From the NCBI GenBank assembly GCA_021323855.1, contig JAJPKE010000042.1, forward strand, positions 1-39,370: a stretch of 39,370 nt of DNA, given 5' to 3'. The stretch is from Chloroflexota bacterium. Its GTDB lineage: Bacteria > Chloroflexota > Ktedonobacteria > Ktedonobacterales > JADMIN01. Shown piece after piece: positions 31,930 through 39,370 of the stretch. Within the stretch, counting starts at the first letter, position 1, and each line of letters opens with the position of its first letter. Under the pieces are notes generated by a model that did not search any database, had not been told where the DNA came from, and saw only the letters and a list, made by a program, of their open reading frames with translations. A program made the translations under genes and the position numbers.

Positions 31930-32484
31930 ATGCCCACACTCGAAACGGAACGGCTGATACTGCGCGACTTCACGCCGGACGATTGGGAGGCGCTCAGCGC
32001 CATCGTCACCGACCCCGCCGTCACGCGCTACATGCACTTTGCAAACTGGGATGAGGAGCAGCGGCGCCGGTGGTTCGCCTGGATGGTGCAACTTGCGCAG
32101 GAGGCGGGCGACGCTCCACGGCTCCGCTACAACTGGGCGATCACGCTGCGAGATAGTGGGCAACTCATCGGCTGGCTCTTCATCGGCGGCGAGCGTGACG
32201 GCACCGTGGAGGGCACGCCGGGCTGTGGCTACGCCCTCGATCAACGCTGCTGGGGTCACGGCTACATGACGGAGGCGCTGCGGGCCGCCTTCGAGTATGA
32301 ATTCACGGTGCTGGGAACCGAACAGATTATCTCAGAATGCGAAACCGAGAACATCGCCTCAGATCACGTCATGCAGAAAAGCGGCATGCAGTATGAGGGG
32401 ACATTCTATGAGCCAGACTTCGAGGGCGTCTGGGCCAGCCGGCATCGCTACCGCATCACGGCAAAGGCCGAATACACGATATAA
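31930..32484 (+). CDS. GNAT-family N-acetyltransferase (RimJ/RimL-like)
   Basis: 184-residue acetyltransferase. LETERLILRDFTPDDWEALS at the N-terminus is typical of the RimJ/RimL subgroup. The acetyl-CoA motif A region is IGWLFIGG then GYALDQRCWGHGYMTEALRA, with the R/Q-x-x-G-x-G/A loop (RCWGHGY). The later QKSGMQYEGTFYE is also typical. It transfers acetyl from acetyl-CoA to an amine; the substrate may be a protein N-terminus, an amino sugar or an antibiotic. GGGGAG is 6 nt upstream of the ATG. A terminator hairpin follows. Monocistronic. Confidence 0.93.
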   Translation: MPTLETERLILRDFTPDDWEALSAIVTDPAVTRYMHFANWDEEQRRRWFAWMVQLAQEAGDAPRLRYNWAITLRDSGQLIGWLFIGGERDGTVEGTPGCGYALDQRCWGHGYMTEALRAAFEYEFTVLGTEQIISECETENIASDHVMQKSGMQYEGTFYEPDFEGVWASRHRYRITAKAEYTI

Positions 32485-32485
32485 A

Positions 32486-32525
32486 GCATGCCCCAACCAC
32501 ATATACCTGTAGATTGGGGCATGTT
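32486..32525. terminator. Bidirectional terminator
   Basis: 10-bp perfect stem CATGCCCCAA / TTGGGGCATG (12 bp with end pairs, one G-U) and a 17-nt loop, between convergent GNAT (plus) and HAAS-protein (minus) genes. The U-tract is short (TTGCTAT), so efficiency is uncertain. Confidence 0.65.
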
Positions 32526-32546
32526 GCTATACGGAATGGCAGGAAC

Positions 32547-33517
32547 TTATGCGGGCCGCTTTCGCGTCTGGCGCAGCAACTTCCAGCCATCGAGCAGGCA
32601 GACGACTACGGTACCGATGACCAGACCGCGCAGGCTATAGAACATCACCGCATTGATGGTGGTGAGCGCGCTCGTGCTACCGCTCCCTGCGTGAGCCAGC
32701 ACCACCCACTGGCTGCCCAGAGCCAGATACACCAGGACACCCAGCACAGCAACATCCACCGCCAGGCGCAGCACCGGACGCGCCCGCGCCCACACCGGAC
32801 GCACAAGCGTTATGATTGGCATTGCGATGCTCACCAAAGCAATCGCCAGCGCCGGCCACACGACCTGCTGCCAGATCGGTCCCGGCTGGTAGGGATCGGC
32901 AGCCGCGCCGAAGAGCAGCGACGGCCTCGTGAAGAGCAGCCACAACCCGTAACAGCAGAGGACGATCACGGCAATCTCAACAATGGCTTGCAGGTATGGT
33001 CGTAACTGTCCCTGCCGGAAGATGGCGGGCATAACCGGCGGACGCCGCGCATCCCATTCCATCGCTGGCAGGTAGTTGTCTGCCACTGCGAAGATGCCCG
33101 TCACGACGGCAAACTGGATAACCAGTTGCACCAGCGCGGTGTTCAGCATTTCATCGAACGTCATCGCGTTGCCAGCGACCACCAGCGCCACGCGCACGAG
33201 CAGATAGATGGCGACCGAAACGCCCATCGTCACCCACAGCACCCGCAGATACATTGGAAACAGCGCCGGACCGATCAACTGGCGGCCAAACACTAGCCCA
33301 CCCTGATGCGCCTGATAGCGCGCAGCAACGACCATGGGATGGCCGTGCTGCTGGATGATGGCCTCCTGCTCGCTCTCGGTCAGCGGACGGCCAAGCGCGG
33401 CGGCGCGGTCCTCCATCTGCGCGTGCAGGTTGGCGGAGAGTTCCTCTTCGATGTCGTCCTGTTGCGCCGGTGGCAGAAAACTTCTGACGGCGACCAGGTA
33501 ACGTTCGAGCAGTTCCA
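32547..33517 (-). CDS. HAAS-domain membrane protein (PadR-linked)
   Basis: 323-residue protein. The N-terminal 70 residues (LERYLVAVRSFLPPAQQDDI, EEELSANLHAQMEDRAAALG, then EAIIQQHGHP) form the HAAS/permease-prefix pattern found beside PadR regulators. About seven helices follow, with loops of moderate length. HAAS proteins act with PadR regulators; some HAAS domains are thought to serve as regulatory modules on ABC permeases. The ATG at 33517 has AGGAG 9 nt upstream. The gene starts 54 bp after the PadR stop, same strand, so they form an operon. Confidence 0.82.
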
Positions 33518-33570
33518 TTGGATGATCTCCTCTCACGATGAGCGGATATTCATGGTTGCGATGCGCTGTT

Positions 33571-33912
33571 TCAGTGCGCTCCATCTGGGAGCAATGCCGC
33601 GCCGATGATGCGATTGAGCGAGGCGTCAATGCTCCGCCACTCCTCCAGGAGCTGCGCCAGCACCGACGCACCTTCGCTCGATAGGCGATAAAAGCGTTTG
33701 TTGCGTTTGTTTTCTTCGCGCCAGATGCTCACCAGCAATCCCTGGCTCTCTAGCCGCCGCAGCAGCGGATAAAGCGTGTTTTCGTCAATCTCCATGCCCT
33801 GATCGGCCAGCGCCTTGCGCAGCACATAGCCATACTGCTCCGTCCGCAACTGCGCCAGTACCGCAATGGTCAGGCAGCCACGGCGCAGCTCCAAACGAAG
33901 ATTGTCAAGCAT
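33571..33912 (-). CDS. PadR-family transcriptional regulator
   Basis: 113-residue winged-helix protein. RRGCLTIAVLAQLRTEQYGY opens it, then ENTLYPLLRRLESQGLLVSI, the PadR recognition helix and wing, and NKRFYRLSSEGASVLAQLLE. The short C-terminal helix for dimerisation is present. PadR proteins repress by binding palindromes near their own promoters. It is the first gene of the operon with the HAAS membrane protein, and a 9-bp-arm palindrome lies 28 bp upstream. Confidence 0.93.
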   Translation of the reverse strand: MLDNLRLELRRGCLTIAVLAQLRTEQYGYVLRKALADQGMEIDENTLYPLLRRLESQGLLVSIWREENKRNKRFYRLSSEGASVLAQLLEEWRSIDASLNRIIGAALLPDGAH

Positions 33913-33939
33913 GTTCGCGTTCGCTCTCAGTACTGTTTG

Positions 33940-33968
33940 TCATACAGTATATGCCATACACTGTATGA
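33940..33968. promoter_or_regulatory. Candidate PadR operator
   Basis: Perfect 9-bp arms TCATACAGT and ACTGTATGA with an 11-bp spacer, 28 bp upstream of the padR-like start. An overlapping TACTGT/ACAGTA pair (33931-33949) adds a third half-site. This fits the palindromes (ATACAGT-type) used by PadR regulators. Confidence 0.65.
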
Positions 33969-34088
33969 CGGACGCAGAGATTTGTCAAGGGGCTATGGGG
34001 ATATCCGGTAGATCTGCTGATACGAGCCTTCTGAAAGTCCCCCAAAATAGTGGAACACAGATTGCGCCTATGGACAGTGTGACAGAAA

Positions 34089-34118
34089 CAGCAGGAGAAA
34101 CAGCAGGAGAAACAGCGG
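34089..34118. repeat. 12-bp tandem repeat, CAGCAGGAGAAA
   Basis: Two perfect copies (34089-34112) and a partial third (CAGCGGAAA nearby). Not in a coding gene I believe. Confidence 0.6.
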
Positions 34119-34312
34119 AAACGATGGCAGAAGGTCCAACAGGAATAGTCACGAGCGGCAGGGCATGCTACACTGCTTAGCGAATCGTACACTGAAGAGC
34201 AATGGGGCACAACTGCGTGATACACACTGGGTTGCGCCAGACCATAGACACAGTAAACACCAGGCAGCAGTAAGCAAAGCGCTGGCCGTTCGATAAAGGA
34301 GCCATATCGCTT

Positions 34313-36283
34313 GTGAGACAGATACATTCAAGCGCCCCAACCAGCGCGCCGGTTCATGTGCCGCGCTGGGCATATCCGTTGGTGACGGTGGTATCACTGC
34401 TGCTGGGGTGGGAGGCCATTGTACGCGGGACACGCTCCCTCCGGGTTATCAGCGATAGCGACCTCACCAACTTTTTCTTTCGCTCGGCAGACTACATCCT
34501 GCGCGGCGATCCGTGGCACATGTACGCTGTGCGCGCCAGCGGCGCCTACCCCAACTACAACCCACCGCTCAGCATCGCGCTGATGGCGCCGCTGCTCTCG
34601 CTGGCGCATACGGTCGGCTTCGACAAGAACTATGGCGAACTCATCACCTTCGTCTCCATCCCGTTCATGGTCTTTGTGCCGCTGCTGGGCTATCTGGTGC
34701 TGCGCATGCTGCGGCAACTCTACCCGGAGATACCAGAGGCGCAGCAATTCCTGGCCTACGCGCTGGTCGTCCTCTCGCCGCTCACCTGGCAATCCTACGG
34801 CACGTGGTATCACATCGAGCAGCCGATGATGCTCTGCCTGCTGGTAGGCGCCCTGATGGCCTTTCAGCAGCGCCGCGAAACGCTGGCGGGGCTGCTGGCC
34901 GGGCTGGCGCTGATGACGCGCACCACCGCGCTAATCCCGCTGATCGCCTTCGGTGTGCTGCTGATCGTCGGTGGTGAGTGGCGCGCGCTGCTCAAGTTTG
35001 CCGGTGTTGCGGCGGTGGTCGTCGTGGTGATTATGGCGCCCTTCTTCGCCTTCGACCGCGCCGACACGACGTATTCGTTCCTTACCTGGCGCGGCTCGGC
35101 GGCGATTGGTGGTAACTCCATCTGGAGCATCTTCGCCGCCAGCGACACCACCACCGGCATCCGCCACACGCTAGACGCCGCCGCGCGCAGGCTCGATATG
35201 CCCACCGTCATTGTCGCTGTCCTCATTGTCACGTTCCTGGCGGCGCGTCACTTCCACATCAGCGCGTATGGGCGCGACGCCTGGGCCGTGCTGGCGATAG
35301 CGGCGCTGGCCGTGCCGATGCTCAGCAAAACTAACTGGCCGTACTACTATCTCGAACCCTTCATCCTGCTGCTGGTCTGGGAGTTCACCTCCATGCACGA
35401 CCGGCGCGCGGGCGTCTGGCGCTGGCCGGTCGTGAGCGTTGCCTATCTGGCGGCGACGGCGACACTCTCGCAGTATCTCGGCCTGCAAAGCGTCGGCACG
35501 CTGGACCGCGTGGGGCTGGGCCTGCTGGAATTCGCCACGATGCTGGCCTTCGCCATCGTCGTCTGGCTGCGGTTGCAGGCGGCAAAACCTGCCAGTGCGC
35601 AGCCCATACAGGGTACGCAGGGAATGACAGGTGCGCCACGCAACGCCGCGCCATACGCGCCCTATACGCCAGTCACGCCCCCGCCAGCCGCCTTCAACGT
35701 CTCAAACGCGCCGCAGACGCCGCAACCACAACCGCCACAGCGCGCTATGCCGACCCCACCTCCGCCGCCGCTGATGACGCCACCATCCGAACGCCTGCGG
35801 CAACCGGCGAACGGCGCGCAGGGCAGCGGCGCGTTGAGCGATTGGCCACAGACGCAGCCGTTCGCGCCACAAACATCATCGCCACAACAAGCGCCACAGA
35901 CGCCCAGGACGCAGCAGCCAGCGCGTGGCTGGGAGCCACCGCAGCTTGCGCCGGAATGGCCCGATCTTTCGCCAACGCCACCCCCACCGCCCGGAAACCC
36001 AGCGAATCCCTTGCAGTTCGCGCCGCCAGCCGGAGCCGCCGGACCATTCACCACCTCCGGCAGCCTACGCCGCGATACGCCGCCCTGGCAGGCGGAGGGT
36101 GGCCCAACCTCGCTGCCGGATCAGTGGCCGGACTTGGGCAACGTGAACAACCTGGGCACTATGAATAGTATGGGCAGTGTAGACAATGGCTGGCCGTCGC
36201 TCTCGCCACAACCACCACAGTCACCACCAGCGCCGCAGCAGCAACCCTCCAACCCGACCGGACCCTCTGGCCAGGGCTGGTAG
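34313..36283 (+). CDS. GT-C-type membrane glycosyltransferase with Pro/Gln-rich tail
   Basis: 656-residue protein. About ten helices (residues 20-420) with an early acidic pair in the first extracytoplasmic loop (RVISDSDLTNFFFRSADYIL) are typical of polyprenyl-phosphate-sugar-dependent GT-C enzymes of the DUF2029/GT87 or GT39 types. RASGAYPNYNPPLSIALMAP is also typical. Residues about 423-656 are a low-complexity cytoplasmic tail rich in Pro, Gln and Thr (TPPPAAFNVSNAPQTPQPQP and more), unusual for the family. The GTG start has AAGGAG 11 nt upstream. The second GT-C gene starts 20 bp after the stop, so the pair form an operon likely adding sugars to a cell-wall polymer or glycolipid. Confidence 0.8.
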   Translation: MRQIHSSAPTSAPVHVPRWAYPLVTVVSLLLGWEAIVRGTRSLRVISDSDLTNFFFRSADYILRGDPWHMYAVRASGAYPNYNPPLSIALMAPLLSLAHTVGFDKNYGELITFVSIPFMVFVPLLGYLVLRMLRQLYPEIPEAQQFLAYALVVLSPLTWQSYGTWYHIEQPMMLCLLVGALMAFQQRRETLAGLLAGLALMTRTTALIPLIAFGVLLIVGGEWRALLKFAGVAAVVVVVIMAPFFAFDRADTTYSFLTWRGSAAIGGNSIWSIFAASDTTTGIRHTLDAAARRLDMPTVIVAVLIVTFLAARHFHISAYGRDAWAVLAIAALAVPMLSKTNWPYYYLEPFILLLVWEFTSMHDRRAGVWRWPVVSVAYLAATATLSQYLGLQSVGTLDRVGLGLLEFATMLAFAIVVWLRLQAAKPASAQPIQGTQGMTGAPRNAAPYAPYTPVTPPPAAFNVSNAPQTPQPQPPQRAMPTPPPPPLMTPPSERLRQPANGAQGSGALSDWPQTQPFAPQTSSPQQAPQTPRTQQPARGWEPPQLAPEWPDLSPTPPPPPGNPANPLQFAPPAGAAGPFTTSGSLRRDTPPWQAEGGPTSLPDQWPDLGNVNNLGTMNSMGSVDNGWPSLSPQPPQSPPAPQQQPSNPTGPSGQGW

Positions 36284-36302
36284 GGCGAACGCAGGTAACG
36301 CG

Positions 36303-38135
36303 ATGGCCGGGCAGCAGCCCAACACCGCAGCGGGCAACCAGGACGGCGAGCGCGGCACGAGCGGCAAAGATAAAACAATGCCACCAGCGAAACCCACCGC
36401 TGCGCCCTCGTTCACGCGGCTGCTCGCCATCGCCGCCGTGATCGAGGCGTTTCTGCTGGCGCTGGTGGCCGTCGCGCCCATCGGCGGCGTCTCACAGACG
36501 ATCTCGCCGCTGGCGCGGGCGTGGCCCTGGTTGCTCGCTCCGGCGCGACTGATCTTCGGCAATTCGCTGGTGGATAGCAGCATACCGCCAGAGCGCGGCT
36601 GGCCGTCGCTGGCGCTCTTTGCCGTGCTGCTGGTGGGCGCAAGTTGCGCGGCGGCGCTGGTAATCCCGCTCTGCCGCCGCTTCCCTGGCGCAGACCGGCG
36701 TTATCTGGCGCTGGCGCTCGGAGCCGCAGCCGTCCTCGGTCTGACGTTCGTGTTGCTGCCATCGCTGCCCTCAGACGACATATTCAGCTATATCCTCTAT
36801 GGCCGCATCGGCGCGCTGCACCACGCCAATCCACTGATCGTCACCCCCGCCTCCTTCCCGCAGGACCCTTTTCTGCGGCTGGTCTTCTGGCAGGGCACGC
36901 GCTCGGTGTATGGTCCAGCGTGGCTGCTGCTCTCCGGCGGACTGACGCTGCTGGCGGAGGCGTGCGGCGGCGCGCTGGCGACGTATGTGCTGCTCTTCAA
37001 GCTGCTGGGGTTCGCTGCGCATCTTGCCAACGCCGCGCTGATCTGGCTGATTCTCGGTCGCATCGCGCCGCGCCGCCAACTACTGGGCACGCTGCTCTAC
37101 GCCTGGAATCCGCTCTGCCTGTTGGAGTTCTGCGCCAGCGCCCACAACGACGCCATCATGCTGACCTTCGCGCTGCTCGGCGTCTATTGTCTGGTGCGCG
37201 GCTGGGAATGGCCGGCGCTGGTCAGCTTCGGCCTCTCGATCTCCATTAAATATGTCTTGCTGGCGCTGCTACCGCTCTATCTGGCGCTTGTGGTGCGGCA
37301 GGCGCTCATGCGTAGCCCCCACCCCCAGCCCCTCCCCCGTGCGCGGGAGAGGGGAGCGCAGAATATCCTCACTCCCAGCCCCTCTCCCGCGAGGAGAGGG
37401 GAGCCAGAGAACCTCACCCCTGACTCCTGGAAGCAAGCGGCGCTGGCGGTGCTCTGGCGCGCGGCGGTGGTGCTGGGCGTGGTCGCGGTGACGGCGCTGC
37501 CATACTGGGCGGGTCCGCAGACGCTCGGCTCGATCCTCTATTCGCCACCGGCCCAGCAACTCGATAATTCGCTACTGGAAGCGGTCTCCTGGCCGCTGCG
37601 GTCACTGGCGCAGGCGCTTGGCCTCGGTCGCGCTACGGCTGCAAGCATGGTCGAGAGCGCGCTGAAAATCATCGGGTTGCTTGGCTTCCTGGCGCTCTGG
37701 TGCTGGCAACTCTGGCGTGTCTACAAGGAGGGAACGCTGGCAGTGATGCTACGCGGCTGGGCGTGGGTGCTGCTGGGCTACGCGCTGATCGCCAGCGGTT
37801 GGTACTGGCCCTGGTACGCGACCTGGGCCGTTGCTTTTGTGGCGCTGGCCGCCCCCACCCCTAACCCCTCTCCCGTGCGCGGGAGAGTGGAACCTGGAGA
37901 CCTCACCCCCGACCCCTCTCCCATAGGAGAGGGGAGCGCAGAGCGTTTGATGATTGCGGCGCTGCTGCTGGCGGGCGGTTCGCTCACACTGTACGCTTTC
38001 CTGCCGCTCTATGCTGCACCGATCTATGGCTATCGCGCCTTCCTCGCGCTCGGCCCCGCCGCCGCCTATCTCCTCGTGCGCGGCTGGCAATGCTGGCGCA
38101 CATATAAAAATGACTCCGCACCCGCAAAGAGATAG
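36303..38135 (+). CDS. GT-C-type membrane glycosyltransferase with two in-frame repeat insertions
   Basis: 610-residue, about 12-helix protein. SLPSDDIFSYILYGRIGALH is a GT-C loop with the catalytic acidic pair, and NPLCLLEFCASAHNDAIMLT and NSLLEAVSWP are consistent with mannosyltransferases that use polyprenyl-phosphate sugars. Two segments are not native: residues about 337-376 (encoded by 37312-37430) and about 517-548 (37851-37945) are translations of the REP-like dimer (PHPQPLPRARERG, then LTPSPSPARRGEP). Both keep the frame and fall in loops between helices. The ATG at 36303 (AGG 8 nt upstream) is preferred to the earlier in-frame ATG at 36186, which lies inside the first gene. The enzyme may still be active. 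Confidence 0.85.
   Translation: MAGQQPNTAAGNQDGERGTSGKDKTMPPAKPTAAPSFTRLLAIAAVIEAFLLALVAVAPIGGVSQTISPLARAWPWLLAPARLIFGNSLVDSSIPPERGWPSLALFAVLLVGASCAAALVIPLCRRFPGADRRYLALALGAAAVLGLTFVLLPSLPSDDIFSYILYGRIGALHHANPLIVTPASFPQDPFLRLVFWQGTRSVYGPAWLLLSGGLTLLAEACGGALATYVLLFKLLGFAAHLANAALIWLILGRIAPRRQLLGTLLYAWNPLCLLEFCASAHNDAIMLTFALLGVYCLVRGWEWPALVSFGLSISIKYVLLALLPLYLALVVRQALMRSPHPQPLPRARERGAQNILTPSPSPARRGEPENLTPDSWKQAALAVLWRAAVVLGVVAVTALPYWAGPQTLGSILYSPPAQQLDNSLLEAVSWPLRSLAQALGLGRATAASMVESALKIIGLLGFLALWCWQLWRVYKEGTLAVMLRGWAWVLLGYALIASGWYWPWYATWAVAFVALAAPTPNPSPVRGRVEPGDLTPDPSPIGEGSAERLMIAALLLAGGSLTLYAFLPLYAAPIYGYRAFLALGPAAAYLLVRGWQCWRTYKNDSAPAKR
37315..37420. repeat. REP-like composite dimer, copy 3 (inside a gene)
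   Basis: Unit A (37315-37356) and unit B (37367-37403) in the same order as at 18235, followed by the first bases of a third unit (CCTCACCCCTGA). Entirely within the second GT-C gene, length compatible with the frame. Confidence 0.92.
37851..37937. repeat. REP-like composite dimer, copy 4 (inside a gene)
   Basis: Unit A (37851-37892, diverged: CCCCTAACCCCTCTCCC) and unit B (37901-37937, whose loop is ATA instead of GCGA). Also in frame inside the second GT-C gene. Confidence 0.9.
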
Positions 38136-38154
38136 CTATTGGCAATTGGATAGC

Positions 38155-38183
38155 TTGACCTCATCCCTTAAAGCAGCTATACT
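38155..38183 (+). promoter_or_regulatory. Promoter of the G1-type peptidase gene
   Basis: TTGACC (38155-38160), exactly 17 bp, TATACT (38178-38183). Predicted transcription start near 38190. Confidence 0.75.
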
Positions 38184-38188
38184 GCACG

Positions 38189-38208
38189 TGCCTCCTACCG
38201 GGGAGGCA
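38189..38208 (+). other. Stem-loop at the 5' end of the peptidase mRNA
   Basis: TGCCTCC and GGAGGCA arms with a 6-nt loop, starting at the predicted transcription start. Sited at the very 5' end, it could shield the mRNA from decay; as a terminator for the upstream gene it would have only GTTTGT after it. Confidence 0.45.
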
Positions 38209-38265
38209 GTTTGTCATAGGTAGGATAAGTGGTTTTGAGGTAGAGCAAGCGCGAAGGAGTATTCT

Positions 38266-39279
38266 GTGCAAGTTTCGCAACGAACATCACATGACGCCAT
38301 CTCATTTGCTCGTCGGGTCTTTTTGCTTGTCTCATGTAGTGTATTAATTGTAATCAGTCAAGCATGGAGCGTCTCAGGCGTTGCCGCTCACGGAAGATCT
38401 GCAAGCAAAGTTGCCACTAATCAGCAAACAACAGCTTCCGCTTGTATTCAGCCACCACAAAGCGTTGATTTCCAGCAGTTATCCGACGCGCAATTGCAAG
38501 AATATGGATTCCCTCCACGCGGCATCCTGGAAGCAAACCCCACGCATTGGGCTACCATCTTGTCCCACGCGCGCCATCGTTCATGTGACTCGAAACCCGA
38601 TCCACTTCATCGAATGCACCGACCGCAGATGTCAACACAGGATTCGATACAACCTGATACTCCAACCTGCCCACAACCTGGCTCAGCATGCGGTCTCACT
38701 ACTTGGGCTGGAAATGAGGCAAGCGAGTGGCCAGTGGTTCGAGGGCTTTATCGAGAATCTGAGATTGAGTTTGCTGTACCTACAATCAGCACAGCGAATG
38801 CCAGTGCTCATACTGCGATCTGGTCAGGCGTCGGCGGGGATTCACTTTATGTTACACAGCCCGCTGTGCTGGTACAGGATGGAATAGATATGTCTGTGGA
38901 TAATGGTCAACAAGTGAATACAGCCTGGTGGGACGTTGACCCTGGTTTTGATGGGCAATTTATCACCTTAGCCGGCGGTATACATGTCGGCGATACGATT
39001 GATGCCACGACCACGTCAAATTACCAAAACGACGGATACGACTATTTCAGCATCTACAATATGTCCACCTATAACTATTTCTCCTGTGAACTCAATACCA
39101 CGGGAGGCACGAACTTCAATGATTGTCTACCAGCAGGCCAGAAAGGCAATACAGCATGGAACTCTGACAGCGCCAGTGGCGAGTGTATTGTAGAACGTCC
39201 AGTTGTTAACGGCAACCCTTCACCCCTAGCCCAATTTCAGCTTCCTGGACAAGCATCCAACACATTAGAAACTGTCTGA
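38266..39279 (+). CDS. Secreted G1 (eqolisin-like) peptidase, C-terminus cut by an IS
   Basis: 337-residue open frame. A signal peptide (about 1-41) is followed by a Cys/Pro-rich propeptide-like region (about 60-145). The domain has the motifs HTAIWSGVGGDSLYVTQPAV with a candidate catalytic Gln, NTAWWDVDPGFDG, and SGECIVERP with the catalytic Glu, as in peptidase family G1, which are acid-active proteases. The GTG start has AAGGAG 6 nt upstream and a strong promoter lies ahead. The natural C-terminus is lost: from about codon 334 the frame enters an IS end and stops at TGA 39277-39279. Catalytic residues precede the break, so activity may survive. Confidence 0.82.
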   Translation: MQVSQRTSHDAISFARRVFLLVSCSVLIVISQAWSVSGVAAHGRSASKVATNQQTTASACIQPPQSVDFQQLSDAQLQEYGFPPRGILEANPTHWATILSHARHRSCDSKPDPLHRMHRPQMSTQDSIQPDTPTCPQPGSACGLTTWAGNEASEWPVVRGLYRESEIEFAVPTISTANASAHTAIWSGVGGDSLYVTQPAVLVQDGIDMSVDNGQQVNTAWWDVDPGFDGQFITLAGGIHVGDTIDATTTSNYQNDGYDYFSIYNMSTYNYFSCELNTTGGTNFNDCLPAGQKGNTAWNSDSASGECIVERPVVNGNPSPLAQFQLPGQASNTLETV

Positions 39280-39370
39280 AAACCTGTCAGAAGCGAGCGA
39301 GTCTGCGGAGCATGAGACGGATCATCGCCAGGTAGATCAGCGTCTCGCTGGTGGAGCATAAGCGCTCATA
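39266..39370. mobile_element. IS5-family insertion sequence, left end (partial)
   Basis: From about 39266 (the GAAACTGTCTGAAAACC end) the sequence leaves the peptidase frame, and on the minus strand it encodes a transposase C-terminus. The element runs off the right edge of the window. The exact boundary and target duplication (TTA or CTAG-like) cannot be fixed from one end. Confidence 0.8.
39287..39370 (-). CDS. IS5-family transposase, C-terminus (partial)
   Basis: 27 codons visible on the minus strand, ending in TGA at 39289-39287. They read YERLCSTSETLIYLAMIRLM then LRRLARF, the characteristic end of IS5-type DDE transposases (homologous ends read DYERL..SSEAFIYLAMIRLM). The catalytic residues and N-terminus lie outside the window. 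Confidence 0.85.
   Translation of the reverse strand, partial: YERLCSTSETLIYLAMIRLMLRRLARF

Larger units (their letters stand above)
33913..34312. other. Divergent intergenic region before the first glycosyltransferase
   Basis: Contains the PadR operator (33940-33968), a 12-bp tandem repeat (34089-34118) and no credible gene. The promoter for the plus-strand gene at 34313 should lie here, but no consensus pair was found. Confidence 0.4.

Noticed and set aside
35662..36054. Gly/Cys-rich minus-strand frame opposite the Pro-rich tail
   Set aside because: It is the antisense of Pro/Gln codons, which gives Gly and Cys by composition; no start signal.

Overview
The window (about 39.4 kb, GC-rich, dense, both strands used) looks like chromosomal sequence from a free-living, multicellular-style bacterium, most likely Chloroflexota and perhaps Ktedonobacteria. 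This rests on the 5' end of a 16S rRNA gene at the left edge, whose wording looked Chloroflexota-like to me. Supporting signs are many ECF, two-component, PadR, MarR and TetR regulators, a zinc-ribbon FHA protein, DrrAB-type exporters and dispersed CCCCTCTCCC-type palindromic repeats. No alignment was run, so the phylum call is an inference.

Layout. 1-895: the 5' end of 16S rRNA (minus strand) with its leader and promoter. 896-3262: a small membrane protein, then an ECF sigma factor translationally coupled to a zinc-finger anti-sigma factor. 3356-8475: two efflux modules, each with a divergent regulator (DrrAB ABC exporter with MarR; 14-TM MFS exporter with TetR). The second has three stacked palindromes in its promoter region. 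8589-10598: a secreted CHAP amidase joined to seven propeller-like repeats. 10806-13463: an alpha/beta hydrolase broken by one in-frame TGA, a heptamer tandem repeat, an RNase Z-like metallohydrolase and a small membrane protein. 13460-15834: a response regulator/histidine kinase operon with a perfect 11-bp direct repeat upstream. 16072-16706: a DUF433/DUF5615 toxin-antitoxin pair whose toxin also has one in-frame TGA.

16732-24869: a CrtI-like oxidoreductase, a composite repeat cluster, FHA and TIR signalling proteins that both carry zinc-binding Cys pairs, a threonine aldolase, a CsaA-like protein, a histidine phosphatase and membrane proteins. 25168-31633: a DUF4352-type lipoprotein, a fused ABC exporter, a RelE/ParE-like toxin-antitoxin pair, a lone receiver protein and a SWIM zinc-finger protein. 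31930-33912: a GNAT acetyltransferase and a PadR/HAAS-membrane-protein operon. 34313-38135: two tandem GT-C-type membrane glycosyltransferase-like proteins. The second has been invaded twice, in frame, by the dispersed repeat. 38266-39370: a secreted G1-type peptidase cut short by an IS5-family element that runs off the right edge.

Themes. Regulation is mostly local: each exporter, kinase or membrane gene sits beside its own regulator, and several operator-like palindromes or direct repeats can be read in the intergenic DNA. The accessory signal comes from mobile or decaying DNA: REP-like dimers inside coding sequence, two single-codon nonsense lesions in otherwise intact genes, and one IS insertion. 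The least explained proteins are the TIR protein with a membrane hairpin between its two Cys pairs and the CHAP-propeller protein. I see no CRISPR array, no prophage and no tRNA gene.
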